DNA from: Berkiella_A sp964633725
Lineage (GTDB): Bacteria > Pseudomonadota > Gammaproteobacteria > Berkiellales > Berkiellaceae
NCBI GenBank assembly: GCA_964633725.1
Contig: CAZWHY010000005.1
Location: 1 to 64,000, forward strand
Direction: 5' to 3'
DNA length: 64,000 nt
In this document: positions 45,564-54,405 of the stretch, in pieces
Layout of the letters: every line of letters starts with the position of its first letter
Numbering within the stretch: the first letter of the stretch is position 1
The notes under the pieces: generated by a model
What the model was told of the DNA's origin: nothing
The model's input: only the letters and a program-made list of their open reading frames with translations
Databases searched by the model: none
Program-made: the position numbers and the translations under genes

Positions 45564-46040
45564 TTAACTATGTTTTAATAAGCTACGTTTTAATTTAAAA
45601 AATTCTTTGAGCAAGTTGGCACAAGGTTGCTCTAACATGCCTCCTTGCACAATAGGGTGATGATTTAATTTTGGATGCGCCAAAATATTCATGACACTAC
45701 CACAAGCCCCTGCTTTGGGCTCAAAGGCACCAAATACGACCCGTGCGATTCTGGCTTGAATAATGGCGCCTGCACACATGCTGCACGGTTCTAGTGTCAC
45801 ATATAAAGTTGAGTCGAGTATTCTGTAATTATCAATTTTTTGAGCCGCCTGTCTAATGACCTGCATTTCAGCATGATGGGTCGGATCCTGATTTTGAATA
45901 GGCTGATTAAAACCTAAAGCTAAAGCCTCTTGATCTTTGACCAAGACAGCCCCTACCGGCACCTCGCCTTTGGATTGGCCTATTTTAGCCATTTCAATTG
46001 CGCGATGCATCCAATAGACATCTTGCTCATCAGATGTCAT
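45564..46040 (-). CDS. tadA: tRNA adenosine-34 deaminase TadA
   Basis: TadA makes inosine at the wobble position of tRNA-Arg. The product has the zinc-deaminase motifs HAEMQVI (with the catalytic Glu) and EPCSMCAGAI (with two Cys ligands). An ATG at 46040 gives 158 residues starting MTSDEQDVYWM; the frame extends to a GTG at 46055 inside the guaA end, which is less likely. It sits between guaA and purL, unlike the more common solitary location, and is probably co-transcribed. Confidence 0.93.
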   Translation of the reverse strand: MTSDEQDVYWMHRAIEMAKIGQSKGEVPVGAVLVKDQEALALGFNQPIQNQDPTHHAEMQVIRQAAQKIDNYRILDSTLYVTLEPCSMCAGAIIQARIARVVFGAFEPKAGACGSVMNILAHPKLNHHPIVQGGMLEQPCANLLKEFFKLKRSLLKHS

Positions 46041-46045
46041 TTTAT

Positions 46046-47614
46046 TTATTCCCACTCAATGGTTGCGGGTGGTTTACTGGAAATATCATACGTCACTCGC
46101 GCAATGCCTGATACTTCATTGATAATACGGCTAGATACTTTTTCCAAAAGTGGGTAAGGCAAGTGCGCCCAATGCGCGGTCATAAAGTCTGTGGTTTCTA
46201 CCGCTCTTAAAGCGATTACATATTCATAACATCTTTGATCGCCTTTGACGCCTACACTCTTAACAGGCAAAAATACCGCAAAAGCTTGGGCGGTTTTATC
46301 GTAATAATCAAACTCATGCAAACATTCTATAAAAATAGCATCCGCTTTTTGTAATATATCGACATAATCTGGTTTGATTTCACCCAAAATTCTAACACCC
46401 AATCCTGGACCTGGAAATGGATGTCTGGATATCATTTTTTTAGGCAGACCCAATTCCAAACCAATTTTACGCACTTCGTCTTTGAATAATAATCTTAAAG
46501 GCTCACACAATGCTAAGTCCATTCGCTCAGGCAAACCGCCCACATTACGGTGAGATTTAATCACATGGGCTTTTTTAGTCGAAACGCCTGCTGACTCAAT
46601 CACATCGGGATATATCGTCCCTTGAGCGAGCCATTTCATTTCAGGATGTTTCTTAGCTTCTATTTCAAATATTCTGACAAAATTTTCGCCAATAATTTTG
46701 CGTTTCTTTTCGGGATCAGATTCCCCTTTTAGCGCCTCGTAAAATAAATCTTTGGCATCCACATGTACTAAGTTGACACCAAAGTGATCTTGAAAAGTAG
46801 ATACAACCTGTTCACTTTCATTTAATCTTAATAATCCATTATCGACAAACACACACATAAGCTGATCGCCAATGGCTTTATGCAACAATGCGGCAACCAC
46901 GGAAGAGTCAACGCCCCCCGATAATCCTAACAAAACCTTATCGTCACCAATTTGCTTTTTTAATTCAGACACCAAGCTATCGACAATATGCGCAGGCGTC
47001 CAATCTGCATCGCATTGACAAATATTTAGCACAAACCGCTCTAACATGGCTTTGCCTAATACTGAGTGCGTGACCTCCGGATGGAACTGCAAAGCATAAT
47101 ACTGGCGCACTTCATCTGCCATGCCACAAACCGGCGCATGCTGACTGCTAGCGATAATATTAAAGCCTTCTGGCAATTGGGTCACTTTATCACCGTGTGA
47201 CATCCATACATCTAAGGGGTTTTTCTCACCATTATAATCATCCGCTATCTGTGCTAGTAATATACTCTCTTCTTTTAGACTAATAGTTTGTAAACCAAAC
47301 TCTTTATTTTCAGCAGCCGATACCTGACCACCTAACTGTAATGCTAAAGCATGCATGCCATAACAAATGCCTAATATAGGACAATTAAGCGAAAATACTG
47401 CTTCCGGAATTTTGGGGGCATCTTGCGCAAAAACAGACTCAGGCCCACCCGATAAAACAATGCCTTTGGGCTGATAATCTATAATCTCTTGTGACGCACA
47501 ATCACAAGCTTTGATTTCACAAAACACACCCATTTCACGAATACGCCTCGCAATCAGCTGAGTATACTGCGAACCAAAGTCTAAAATTAAAATTTTATTC
47601 AACATGTTTTTCAT
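46046..47614 (-). CDS. guaA: GMP synthase (glutamine-hydrolysing)
   Basis: GuaA converts XMP to GMP. The 522-residue product has the class I amidotransferase domain (PILGICYGMHALA with the nucleophilic Cys, about residue 82), the PP-loop ATP pyrophosphatase LLGLSGGVDSSVVAALLH (about residue 228) and the C-terminal dimerisation domain ending SSKPPATIEWE. A second in-frame ATG three codons in (MLNKILILDFGSQYTQ) is an equally good start. It follows guaB after 5 bases, the classic guaBA operon. Confidence 0.97.
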   Translation of the reverse strand: MKNMLNKILILDFGSQYTQLIARRIREMGVFCEIKACDCASQEIIDYQPKGIVLSGGPESVFAQDAPKIPEAVFSLNCPILGICYGMHALALQLGGQVSAAENKEFGLQTISLKEESILLAQIADDYNGEKNPLDVWMSHGDKVTQLPEGFNIIASSQHAPVCGMADEVRQYYALQFHPEVTHSVLGKAMLERFVLNICQCDADWTPAHIVDSLVSELKKQIGDDKVLLGLSGGVDSSVVAALLHKAIGDQLMCVFVDNGLLRLNESEQVVSTFQDHFGVNLVHVDAKDLFYEALKGESDPEKKRKIIGENFVRIFEIEAKKHPEMKWLAQGTIYPDVIESAGVSTKKAHVIKSHRNVGGLPERMDLALCEPLRLLFKDEVRKIGLELGLPKKMISRHPFPGPGLGVRILGEIKPDYVDILQKADAIFIECLHEFDYYDKTAQAFAVFLPVKSVGVKGDQRCYEYVIALRAVETTDFMTAHWAHLPYPLLEKVSSRIINEVSGIARVTYDISSKPPATIEWE

Positions 47615-47619
47615 ATCAC

Positions 47620-49092
47620 TTAAGATTCAGAACGGTAATTAGGGGCTTCTTTTATAATAGAAACATCATGCACATGACTTTCTTTCATACCTGCGTTTGT
47701 AATACGTACAAATTTTGTTTCATTTCTCAAATAATCCACGTTTGCTGAACCGGTATACCCCATACTGGAGCGTACACCGCCCATCAATTGATGCACAACC
47801 TGAACCATACTGCCTTTGTAGGGTACCCGCCCCTCCACACCTTCTGGTACTAATTTTTCGGCATCATCCTCATGCGATTGAAAATAACGATCGCTTGAAC
47901 CTGAGCTTTGCTCCATCGCCCCTAGTGAGCCCATACCTCTATAGGATTTATAAGAACGCCCCTTGTATAAAATCAGTTCACCGGGTGATTCATCTGTACC
48001 GGCCAATATGCTGCCAATCATTACCGAAGAGGCGCCAGCGGCTAACGCTTTTGCAATATCGCCTGAATAGCGTATCCCACCATCTGCTATCAATGGTATG
48101 TCTCGTTTTGCTAGCGCCTTGGCCACATTCATGACAGCGCTCAATTGTGGTACACCGACTCCGGCAACAATACGCGTCGTACAAATAGAGCCTGGTCCAA
48201 TGCCAACTTTTACCGCATCCACACCCGCATCTGCTAAAGCCAAAGCACCATCTGCAGTTGCGACATTGCCACCAATTAGCTCTAAACTAGGAAAGTTTTT
48301 CTTAACCCATCGAATACGATCTAAAACACCTTTTGAATGACCATGCGCAGTATCAACCACAATCACGTTGACCTTGGCCTCAACCAATGCTTGTATGCGC
48401 TCTTCGGTATCTGAGCTAGTACCAACCGCTGCACCAACACACAGCTGACCAGAAGGTTCTTTACAGGCTAATGGCTTGTCTTTGGCTTTTTGCAAATCTT
48501 TGACAGTAAACAAACCACTTAATTTGAATTGCTTATTCACCACCAATATTTTCTCTAGGCGATGTTGCCTGAATAATTGAATCGCTGTTTCAGAATCGGT
48601 TCCTTCTGGTACGGTCACCAAGCGCTCTTTGGTTGTCATAATTTTTGAGACAGGCAGATTTAAATCAGTCTCAAAGCGCCAATCCCTGCGGGTCACAATG
48701 CCAACTAGCTCACCAGTTTTTTCTATAACGGGCAAGCCAGATATACCATGCAAGTTCACTAATTCAAGCATTTTGGCAATACTGGTATTAGGTTGTACTG
48801 TGAAAGGCTTATCCACAATGCCGCTTTCGAATCTTTTTACTTTTCTAATTTCTTCTGCTTGCAGCTCTATTGTCATATTCTTATGGATAATGCCTAACCC
48901 ACCTTCCTGAGCTATGGCAATAGCTAACTTAGCTTCAGTCACAGTATCCATTGCAGAAGAAACTAAAGGGATGTTAAGGTTAATATTGCGTGTGAGCCGA
49001 GTGCTTAAGTTAACATCCTTTGGTAGAATATCTGAGTACCCTGGCACCAAAAGTACATCATCAAAAGTGAGACCTTCTTCAATCATTCGCAT
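47620..49092 (-). CDS. guaB: IMP dehydrogenase
   Basis: GuaB oxidises IMP to XMP with NAD+, the committed step of GMP synthesis. The 490-residue product has the TIM-barrel start EEGLTFDDVLLVPGYSD, a tandem CBS-domain insert (about residues 93-205), the catalytic Cys loop GPGSICTTRIVAGVGVPQ (about residue 300) and the flap with GMGSLGAM. Size is normal. It is the first gene of guaB-guaA-tadA-purL-maeA and is divergent from xseA across 85 bases. Confidence 0.97.
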   Translation of the reverse strand: MRMIEEGLTFDDVLLVPGYSDILPKDVNLSTRLTRNINLNIPLVSSAMDTVTEAKLAIAIAQEGGLGIIHKNMTIELQAEEIRKVKRFESGIVDKPFTVQPNTSIAKMLELVNLHGISGLPVIEKTGELVGIVTRRDWRFETDLNLPVSKIMTTKERLVTVPEGTDSETAIQLFRQHRLEKILVVNKQFKLSGLFTVKDLQKAKDKPLACKEPSGQLCVGAAVGTSSDTEERIQALVEAKVNVIVVDTAHGHSKGVLDRIRWVKKNFPSLELIGGNVATADGALALADAGVDAVKVGIGPGSICTTRIVAGVGVPQLSAVMNVAKALAKRDIPLIADGGIRYSGDIAKALAAGASSVMIGSILAGTDESPGELILYKGRSYKSYRGMGSLGAMEQSSGSSDRYFQSHEDDAEKLVPEGVEGRVPYKGSMVQVVHQLMGGVRSSMGYTGSANVDYLRNETKFVRITNAGMKESHVHDVSIIKEAPNYRSES

Positions 49093-49177
49093 AATACGGC
49101 TCCTTAACGGCAGGGTGGTTATTCTTAAATAAAAATAACCACGAATTGTACCTAAAAACCTAAGATTTTACAAGAAT

Positions 49178-50536
49178 ATGCAGAACCACACGCAAAACGA
49201 CCTTCCTCTACAAGAAGAAATATTCACCGTCAAAGCCCTCAATATGGTCTCTCGTTCAATACTAGAGCGTCATTTTGAAAATATTTGGGTAAAAGGTGAG
49301 ATATCCAATCTCGCTCAACCCTACTCAGGCCATGTCTATTTCACCTTAAAAGATACCGACGCCCAGATTCGATGCGCAATGTTCAAGCGCTCCCAACGAG
49401 GTATCAGCTTTGATATCAAAAATGGCATAGAAGTGCTAGTACAAGGTACGGTGAGCATTTACCCCGACAGAGGTGACTTTCAACTCATTGCTTCAAAAAT
49501 GCATATCTGGGGTGCTGGACAATTACAACAGGATTTTGAAGCCTTAAAACAAAAGTTAGATAAAGCCGGCTTGTTTCGAGCAGAAGCTAAAAAACCACTT
49601 CCCCAATACCCTAACCATATTGGCATTATTAGCTCTGCCACCGGCGATGCCCTACAAGATATTTTACGCATATTAAAAGAACGTTATCCAATTGCACCGA
49701 TTACAGTTTATCCAACACTTGTACAAGGCAAACAAGCAGCGCCCGCCATTACCAAAGCGATAGCGTTAGCAAATCGTCATGCAAAAGCAGATGTTTTGAT
49801 CTTAGCGCGTGGCGGCGGTAGCTTAGAAGATCTCTGGGGATTCAACGAAGAAGTAGTCGCTCACGCGATATTCGAAAGTAAGCTCCCAATAGTAACAGGC
49901 ATTGGCCATGAAATGGACTTTACCATTGCAGATTTTGTTGCAGATTTACGGGCTCCAACCCCCACTGCGGCAGCCCAAAGCATCGTACCCGACCAACACG
50001 AACTAATCACTAAATTAAGTGAAAAACAAAAACAGCTTTATAAAAGCATGCTGCGATATATAGATTACAAGCAATTAAAACTAGACCATTTGCACAAAAA
50101 CCTAATCCACCCTAAAAGCAAAATCGAGCAAAATTTAGAAAAAACATCAAACATCCAGCATAAACTTATATCTTATATGAATCAAAAACTTCAAAGCACA
50201 GCCTCTCATGTAGAGCATTTAACCAATACACTACAATATCTATCACCGGCTTCAAAAATATCTAAATTCGAAATATTAATTGGACAATCATATAAGCAAC
50301 TACAAGCCGCAACCATCAACCAATTAACGACAAAAGAGCACAAACTCAAACAATTAGCAGAAACACTACACACTATTAGTCCACTACAAACCTTAAGTCG
50401 TGGCTATGCCATTGCCTCAGAGACCAAAACAAATAAAAACATCAAATCTGTACAAAATTTAATTATCGGACAAGAAATTAAAATACGATTTGAGAAAGGC
50501 GAGGTAATAAGCGAAGTACTTAAAATATCTTCTTAA
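49178..50536 (+). CDS. xseA: Exodeoxyribonuclease VII large subunit
   Basis: XseA is the catalytic large subunit of the single-strand exonuclease VII. The 452-residue product has the N-terminal OB-fold (VKGEISNLAQPYSGHVYFTL, about residues 38-57), the nuclease core with IGIISSATGDALQDIL and ARGGGSLEDLWGFNEE (about residues 209-224), IGHEMDFTIADFVADLRAPT and a long coiled-coil C-terminus before LSRGYAI. Length is family-typical. It is divergent from guaB, the usual neighbour. A strong hairpin terminator follows. The small subunit xseB is not in the window. Confidence 0.96.
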   Translation: MQNHTQNDLPLQEEIFTVKALNMVSRSILERHFENIWVKGEISNLAQPYSGHVYFTLKDTDAQIRCAMFKRSQRGISFDIKNGIEVLVQGTVSIYPDRGDFQLIASKMHIWGAGQLQQDFEALKQKLDKAGLFRAEAKKPLPQYPNHIGIISSATGDALQDILRILKERYPIAPITVYPTLVQGKQAAPAITKAIALANRHAKADVLILARGGGSLEDLWGFNEEVVAHAIFESKLPIVTGIGHEMDFTIADFVADLRAPTPTAAAQSIVPDQHELITKLSEKQKQLYKSMLRYIDYKQLKLDHLHKNLIHPKSKIEQNLEKTSNIQHKLISYMNQKLQSTASHVEHLTNTLQYLSPASKISKFEILIGQSYKQLQAATINQLTTKEHKLKQLAETLHTISPLQTLSRGYAIASETKTNKNIKSVQNLIIGQEIKIRFEKGEVISEVLKISS

Positions 50537-50570
50537 TATATTTTTCCTGAAACATTATTCAGAGCATGAA

Positions 50571-50593
50571 AAAGCGGGGCAAGCCCCCGCTTT
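50571..50593. terminator. Strong bidirectional terminator after xseA
   Basis: AAAGCGGGG-CAAGC-CCCCGCTTT is a perfect 9-bp GC-rich stem with a 5-base loop, lying between the convergent xseA and EF-hand repeat genes. Terminal A/T runs suit both directions. Confidence 0.85.
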
Positions 50594-50607
50594 AACAAAA
50601 TAACATT

Positions 50608-51579
50608 CTAGCTATCTAATTTAACTGTAGGCTTAGAGTCTTCATCTTTACCTTCGTTAGCGATCATTAATGGACTTTTCCCTTCTTCTTTTCCTTTTAC
50701 TTTATCATAAGCAAAAGAAACTGGCGCAACAGCAACCTTAGCAACATCTACAGAACCAGAACAAGCATATCTCAGAGCACCATAAGATGCTTTGGCTACA
50801 ATATATAAAGCCATGACTGCACCCAAACCTATTCCTGCTGTTGCAACTGGGTTTTCTTGTGCCCAATCGATTAATTCCTCTGATTTTTCTGCAATGACTT
50901 TTTTCACAGTTTCTTCTATTTCTTCTCTTGTAACAATACCATCACCATTTTTATCAAAATACTGAACCCACTCAGAATCTTCTCTCAAATTATCTTTTAT
51001 ATATTGACAAATTTGATCATCTTCAGGACAAAGCACTATCTCAGGCTCAATGATTTCATTAGAAAAATATGAACTCATGCTATTCCATGTATTGCTAACA
51101 AATGAGGGCGTACTGATTGATGGCAAACTAACAGACGGCAAACTAACAGATGGCAGACTAACAGATGGCAGACTAACAGATGGCAGACTAACAGATGGCA
51201 GACTAACAGATGGCAGACTAAAGGATGGCATCCAAGAAGATACTTTAACTTCAGGAAGTTCTGGCATGCCAATATTAGGAATAAGGTGAAACTCCTCGTG
51301 TGTTTTATGACCACAAAAAGCTGTAAGCGAAGAAGGACAACCAGACTGAGGATTTTCAAAAGTAACTATTTGAGTAGCAACATCATCACATGAGATGACT
51401 TGTAAATCACAATCCACAACACCAACAGATATAGTATTACTTTCCTTTGACCAGCCACCTAGGGAATATTCCACATGCTCGGGTTGTACTCCATCTCTAA
51501 ATTTTGCGCCCCAAGAACCTCGGCTAAAAAGAGACTCCGTAACCGTGGTATAAAAAGCACTTTTCAATGAATCAAGCAT
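50608..51579 (-). CDS. Orphan protein with SLPSV pentapeptide repeats, an EF-hand and one membrane segment
   Basis: I do not recognise this as a known family. An ATG at 51579 with GAGG eight bases upstream gives about 323 residues; the frame runs 11 codons further up. Order of features: an N-terminal Cys-containing domain, about seven perfect SLPSV repeats (about residues 120-155), a canonical EF-hand loop DKNGDGIVTREE (about residues 205-220), then one hydrophobic segment (AGIGLGAVMALYIVAKA, about residues 250-266) and a charged tail. All six EF-hand ligand positions are intact, so calcium binding is likely. The DNA repeats are 15-bp units and may vary between strains. Together with the EF-hand protein at 62017 it suggests calcium-responsive accessory functions. 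Confidence 0.75.
   Translation of the reverse strand: MLDSLKSAFYTTVTESLFSRGSWGAKFRDGVQPEHVEYSLGGWSKESNTISVGVVDCDLQVISCDDVATQIVTFENPQSGCPSSLTAFCGHKTHEEFHLIPNIGMPELPEVKVSSWMPSFSLPSVSLPSVSLPSVSLPSVSLPSVSLPSVSLPSISTPSFVSNTWNSMSSYFSNEIIEPEIVLCPEDDQICQYIKDNLREDSEWVQYFDKNGDGIVTREEIEETVKKVIAEKSEELIDWAQENPVATAGIGLGAVMALYIVAKASYGALRYACSGSVDVAKVAVAPVSFAYDKVKGKEEGKSPLMIANEGKDEDSKPTVKLDS
51119..51223. repeat. 15-bp tandem repeat array (7 units) within a gene
   Basis: Seven head-to-tail 15-bp units of GATGGCAGACTAACA type, the middle ones identical, encode the SLPSV repeats on the minus strand. Unit length is a multiple of three, so copy-number change would keep the frame. This is a coding minisatellite and not a CRISPR array, since there are no spacers. 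Confidence 0.95.
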
Positions 51580-51777
51580 GGTATTTTCCTCAAAAACTAT
51601 AAACAAACCCAAAAATCAAGTTAGACGAATATCATACTTTAAGTTCTTTGTATTTTGCACGTGCTTTAGGATAAACGGTGGACTTTGAATGATAAGATTT
51701 TAGAGTCAGGTGATTTAATCAAAATAATAGGGTATTTGTGTATATAATCAAAGAAAATAGTGAGAATTTTTGGGCAT

Positions 51778-51799
51778 GGGCTGCCCGAGAAGGCAGCCC
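51778..51799 (-). terminator. Hairpin after the coiled-coil repeat gene
   Basis: GGGCTGCC / GGCAGCCC forms a perfect 8-bp stem with a 6-base loop ten bases beyond the stop of the leftward gene. On that strand it is followed after a few bases by CCAAAAATT rather than a clean T-run. Confidence 0.6.
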
Positions 51800-51808
51800 T
51801 TAATCTAT

Positions 51809-52882
51809 CTATATTAGACTGGAACAACTACTCTTCTTCTTACGAAGATCTTCAGAGCTATTGGAAGGCGCAATAGGCGCTTGATATCCTACTCTCATAA
51901 ATGTCAGTGGATCCGTGGAGGCTTGAACGGCACTCTGAATAATTGTCTTAATTTGGTCAGGCTCAACTTGCTCGGTTAGCTCTTTGGCCTGTTTTAAAGT
52001 TTGAGCCACGCTTACTCTCATTTCATTTAGTTGCTCAGGGGTAACCTGCCCTACCAAACTATTTACGTGCTTTAGTGTATCCGCAACATTTGCACGCATG
52101 TCATTTAATTGCTCTGGTGATATTTGAGCTGTGAGCGTATTAACGTGTTCTAAAGCTTGTTCAACTTGGGCTCTCATACCATTGACTTGTTCTACTGTAA
52201 CTTGGCCAATTAAGTCACTGACACGTTGAGTCGTATTTTCAACTTGTACTCTAATAGCATTAACTTGCTCTGGCGTAATCTGCCCTACCAAGCCATTTAC
52301 GCGCTCTAGTGTGCCTGCAACATTTTTACGCATATCATTTAACTGCTCAGATGATATTTGTCCTGCTAATGCATTAACACGCTCTAAGGCTTGTTGCACT
52401 TCCCTACGCATAGTAACAATATCTTCAGGAGACACCTGATCAATCAGTGTATTTACTTTCTTTAAAGCATCTTGCACTTGCTGTTGAATATCTAATACTT
52501 GCCCTGGCTTAATCGCATGAGTTGCGTCTTTAACTTCTGTTAAAATTTCTTGCATTGTTTTTTGCAATTCAGCAATGTCTTCAGGTTTAACTTGATTGGT
52601 TATTTTCTTTATTTGCTCGGCTGTTTCACTGACATCATCAAGCAACTTATTAAGTTTTAGAGCCACTCGATACATGATTTGCGCCGCTTCAACACCTAGG
52701 CCAGTCAAAATAGTTGAACCTAGAACAATGGCTGCTGCAGGCAGAAATGTCACCGAGGCTATTGCGCAAATAGCCGCTGCGCCTATAAAACTTGCAATAC
52801 CCAACCAACTTGAAGGGCGAGCTAATATTTGCTGTATATTAAGTGATAATGAATTTGATGCTTTGTTAGGTGCAGACTTCAT
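51809..52882 (-). CDS. Membrane-anchored coiled-coil protein with nine 26-residue repeats
   Basis: I do not recognise the family. The 357-residue product has a hydrophobic region (about residues 23-62, IASFIGAAAICAIASVTFLP and following) with one or two membrane segments. It is followed by about nine repeats of 26 residues on the pattern Q-[IV]-[TS]-P-E-Q-[LV]-N-x-M-R-x-x-V-x-x-[AT]-L-x-x-V-N-x-L-x-x. The first copies are divergent (QVKPEDIAELQ, then KPGQVLDIQ) and the later ones nearly identical, showing recent tandem growth. The C-terminus is Ser/Lys-rich (KKKSSCSSLI) and ends in a Cys three residues before the end. A rod-like scaffold or surface role is plausible but unproven. Confidence 0.75.
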   Translation of the reverse strand: MKSAPNKASNSLSLNIQQILARPSSWLGIASFIGAAAICAIASVTFLPAAAIVLGSTILTGLGVEAAQIMYRVALKLNKLLDDVSETAEQIKKITNQVKPEDIAELQKTMQEILTEVKDATHAIKPGQVLDIQQQVQDALKKVNTLIDQVSPEDIVTMRREVQQALERVNALAGQISSEQLNDMRKNVAGTLERVNGLVGQITPEQVNAIRVQVENTTQRVSDLIGQVTVEQVNGMRAQVEQALEHVNTLTAQISPEQLNDMRANVADTLKHVNSLVGQVTPEQLNEMRVSVAQTLKQAKELTEQVEPDQIKTIIQSAVQASTDPLTFMRVGYQAPIAPSNSSEDLRKKKSSCSSLI

Positions 52883-53219
52883 AAGAATCCTAAATTTTTA
52901 GTTTGTATAAACAAAGAAGTGCAATTTATCACAAACAGTGAGTAGGCGCTCACCTTTTGTCGGGAAAAAGCTACCGCTCGTCATTTAGGACTATCAATCT
53001 TTTAAAAAATAAAGTAAGCCAGTTAACATGCCGTGTGGATGAAAGCCCAAAGCAGCATAATCTAAATATTCTCCTAAAGACAACTGTGAAATTAGAAAGC
53101 TGGGGAAGAGCATTACGTTAAGTTCTAAAAGCATTAATTAGACATCCACGTTAAGTTGACCTTCAAATATATATAGACATACAGTATTCGACATAATAAA
53201 AAAATGAATAAGATTCAGT
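52883..53219. repeat. Spacer with REP-like motifs before the RAYT gene
   Basis: No gene is visible. A short palindrome GTGAG-TAGGCG-CTCAC lies at 52938-52953. Two degenerate copies of the CCACGTTAAGTT motif lie at 53115-53130 (ACGTTAAGTTCTAAAA) and 53146-53157. The second matches exactly, in reverse complement, the repeats at 13397-13408 and 13545-13556. RAYT enzymes are known to be flanked by the REP sequences they recognise. Confidence 0.5.
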
Positions 53220-54197
53220 ATGCCATCACCTAGAGAACTTCAAATTAACCTTGATTCAACCCCCTACTACCACGTTATGGCCAGATGTGTACGGCGCAGT
53301 TATTTGTGTGGAGTAGATAATTTAACCCAAAAAAATTATTCTCATCGAAAAGACTGGCTCATTTCTAGATTGAAATTATTAGCTCAAGTGTTTTCTATTA
53401 AAATTTGTGCGTATGCCATCATGGCCAACCACTACCATGTTGTCTTATTTGTTGATGATGACAGCACTAAGCAATGGTCTAACAATGAAATCATCACTCG
53501 ATGGGCTTCTATTTTCCCTAAAGACGCAAAAAAATGTTCTCATATCCCAGAAAAAATAACACTTTGGCGTGAGCGGTTAACCAGTATTAGTTGGTTTATG
53601 CGCTGCCTAAATGAACCGATTGCCAGAGCTGCCAATGATGAAGATGATTGTACTGGGCGCTTTTGGGAAGGACGCTTTAAATCTCAAGCTCTATTAGATG
53701 AAGGCGCCCTACTCAGCGCAATGGCCTATGTTGATTTAAATCCCATTCGTGCTGGCATTGCCCAAACACCAGAAGGATCTGAGTTTACCTCTATTTATGA
53801 ACGTATAAAATTTTTGCGTAAGCAATTGTCTTGTAACAAACAATCCACTAAACAAAAAATAAATTCACTACCGCAACCAGAATCCCTACACCCTTTCTCT
53901 AATCATTCTACAAATACAATAGCCAATATAGATTTCAATTTATCAGATTATTTAAAGCTTGTTGAGTACACAGGCCAAGCCGTACGAGAAGGTAAAGCCG
54001 GCGCTATTCCAGAAAATTTACCCCCAATTCTAAAAAGGCTAAATTTCGATAACTCTGGCTGGTTATCTATTATCAAAAACTTTCAAAGCAGTTTTTACTC
54101 AGCTGTCGGTAATGAAGTTTACCTGATTAATTTTAGTAAAAATCGAAAACGAACAGCCAGAGGCCTAAGTGCCGCGAAAGCGATCTATTTAAACTAG
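53220..54197 (+). CDS. REP-associated tyrosine transposase (RAYT, Y1/HUH family)
   Basis: This is a single-strand DNA transposase of the IS200-like HUH class. The 325-residue product has YHVMARCVRRSYLCG (about residues 17-31), the HUH motif in AYAIMANHYHVVLFVDDD (about residues 65-82) and a later conserved block GRFWEGRFKSQALLDEGALL with MAYVDLNPIRAG (about residues 144-180), all marks of the longer RAYT branch. RAYTs act on REP palindromes and usually occur as single immobile-looking genes. The reading frame is intact. The upstream spacer carries candidate REP sequences that also occur at 13.4-13.6 kb. Confidence 0.88.
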   Translation: MPSPRELQINLDSTPYYHVMARCVRRSYLCGVDNLTQKNYSHRKDWLISRLKLLAQVFSIKICAYAIMANHYHVVLFVDDDSTKQWSNNEIITRWASIFPKDAKKCSHIPEKITLWRERLTSISWFMRCLNEPIARAANDEDDCTGRFWEGRFKSQALLDEGALLSAMAYVDLNPIRAGIAQTPEGSEFTSIYERIKFLRKQLSCNKQSTKQKINSLPQPESLHPFSNHSTNTIANIDFNLSDYLKLVEYTGQAVREGKAGAIPENLPPILKRLNFDNSGWLSIIKNFQSSFYSAVGNEVYLINFSKNRKRTARGLSAAKAIYLN

Positions 54198-54405
54198 AAT
54201 ATTTCAAAGTAAAACCCTTTTTTTCCAACCTTGTGCATAATGAGCGAAATCGTGTTGACTGAATTCGCATATTTCATTAAGTATTCCTTGGTTTTTATAT
54301 TTCTACCACCTTTTTAGTTTTAAATATTTTAAGTAAAAATACACAACCTTGTTTTTATAGCTATACGGACAATATTATCGTGGGTGTCTTATAATGGGGG
54401 GGGGA

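Noticed and set aside
51119..51223. Regular repeats that could be read as a CRISPR array
   Set aside because: Units are 15 bp, contiguous and in frame inside a gene, with no spacers and no cas genes.
54396..54404. Run of nine G that could mediate phase variation
   Set aside because: It lies beyond the stop codon of the ATPase gene, so slippage would not change that reading frame; no other gene reads through it.
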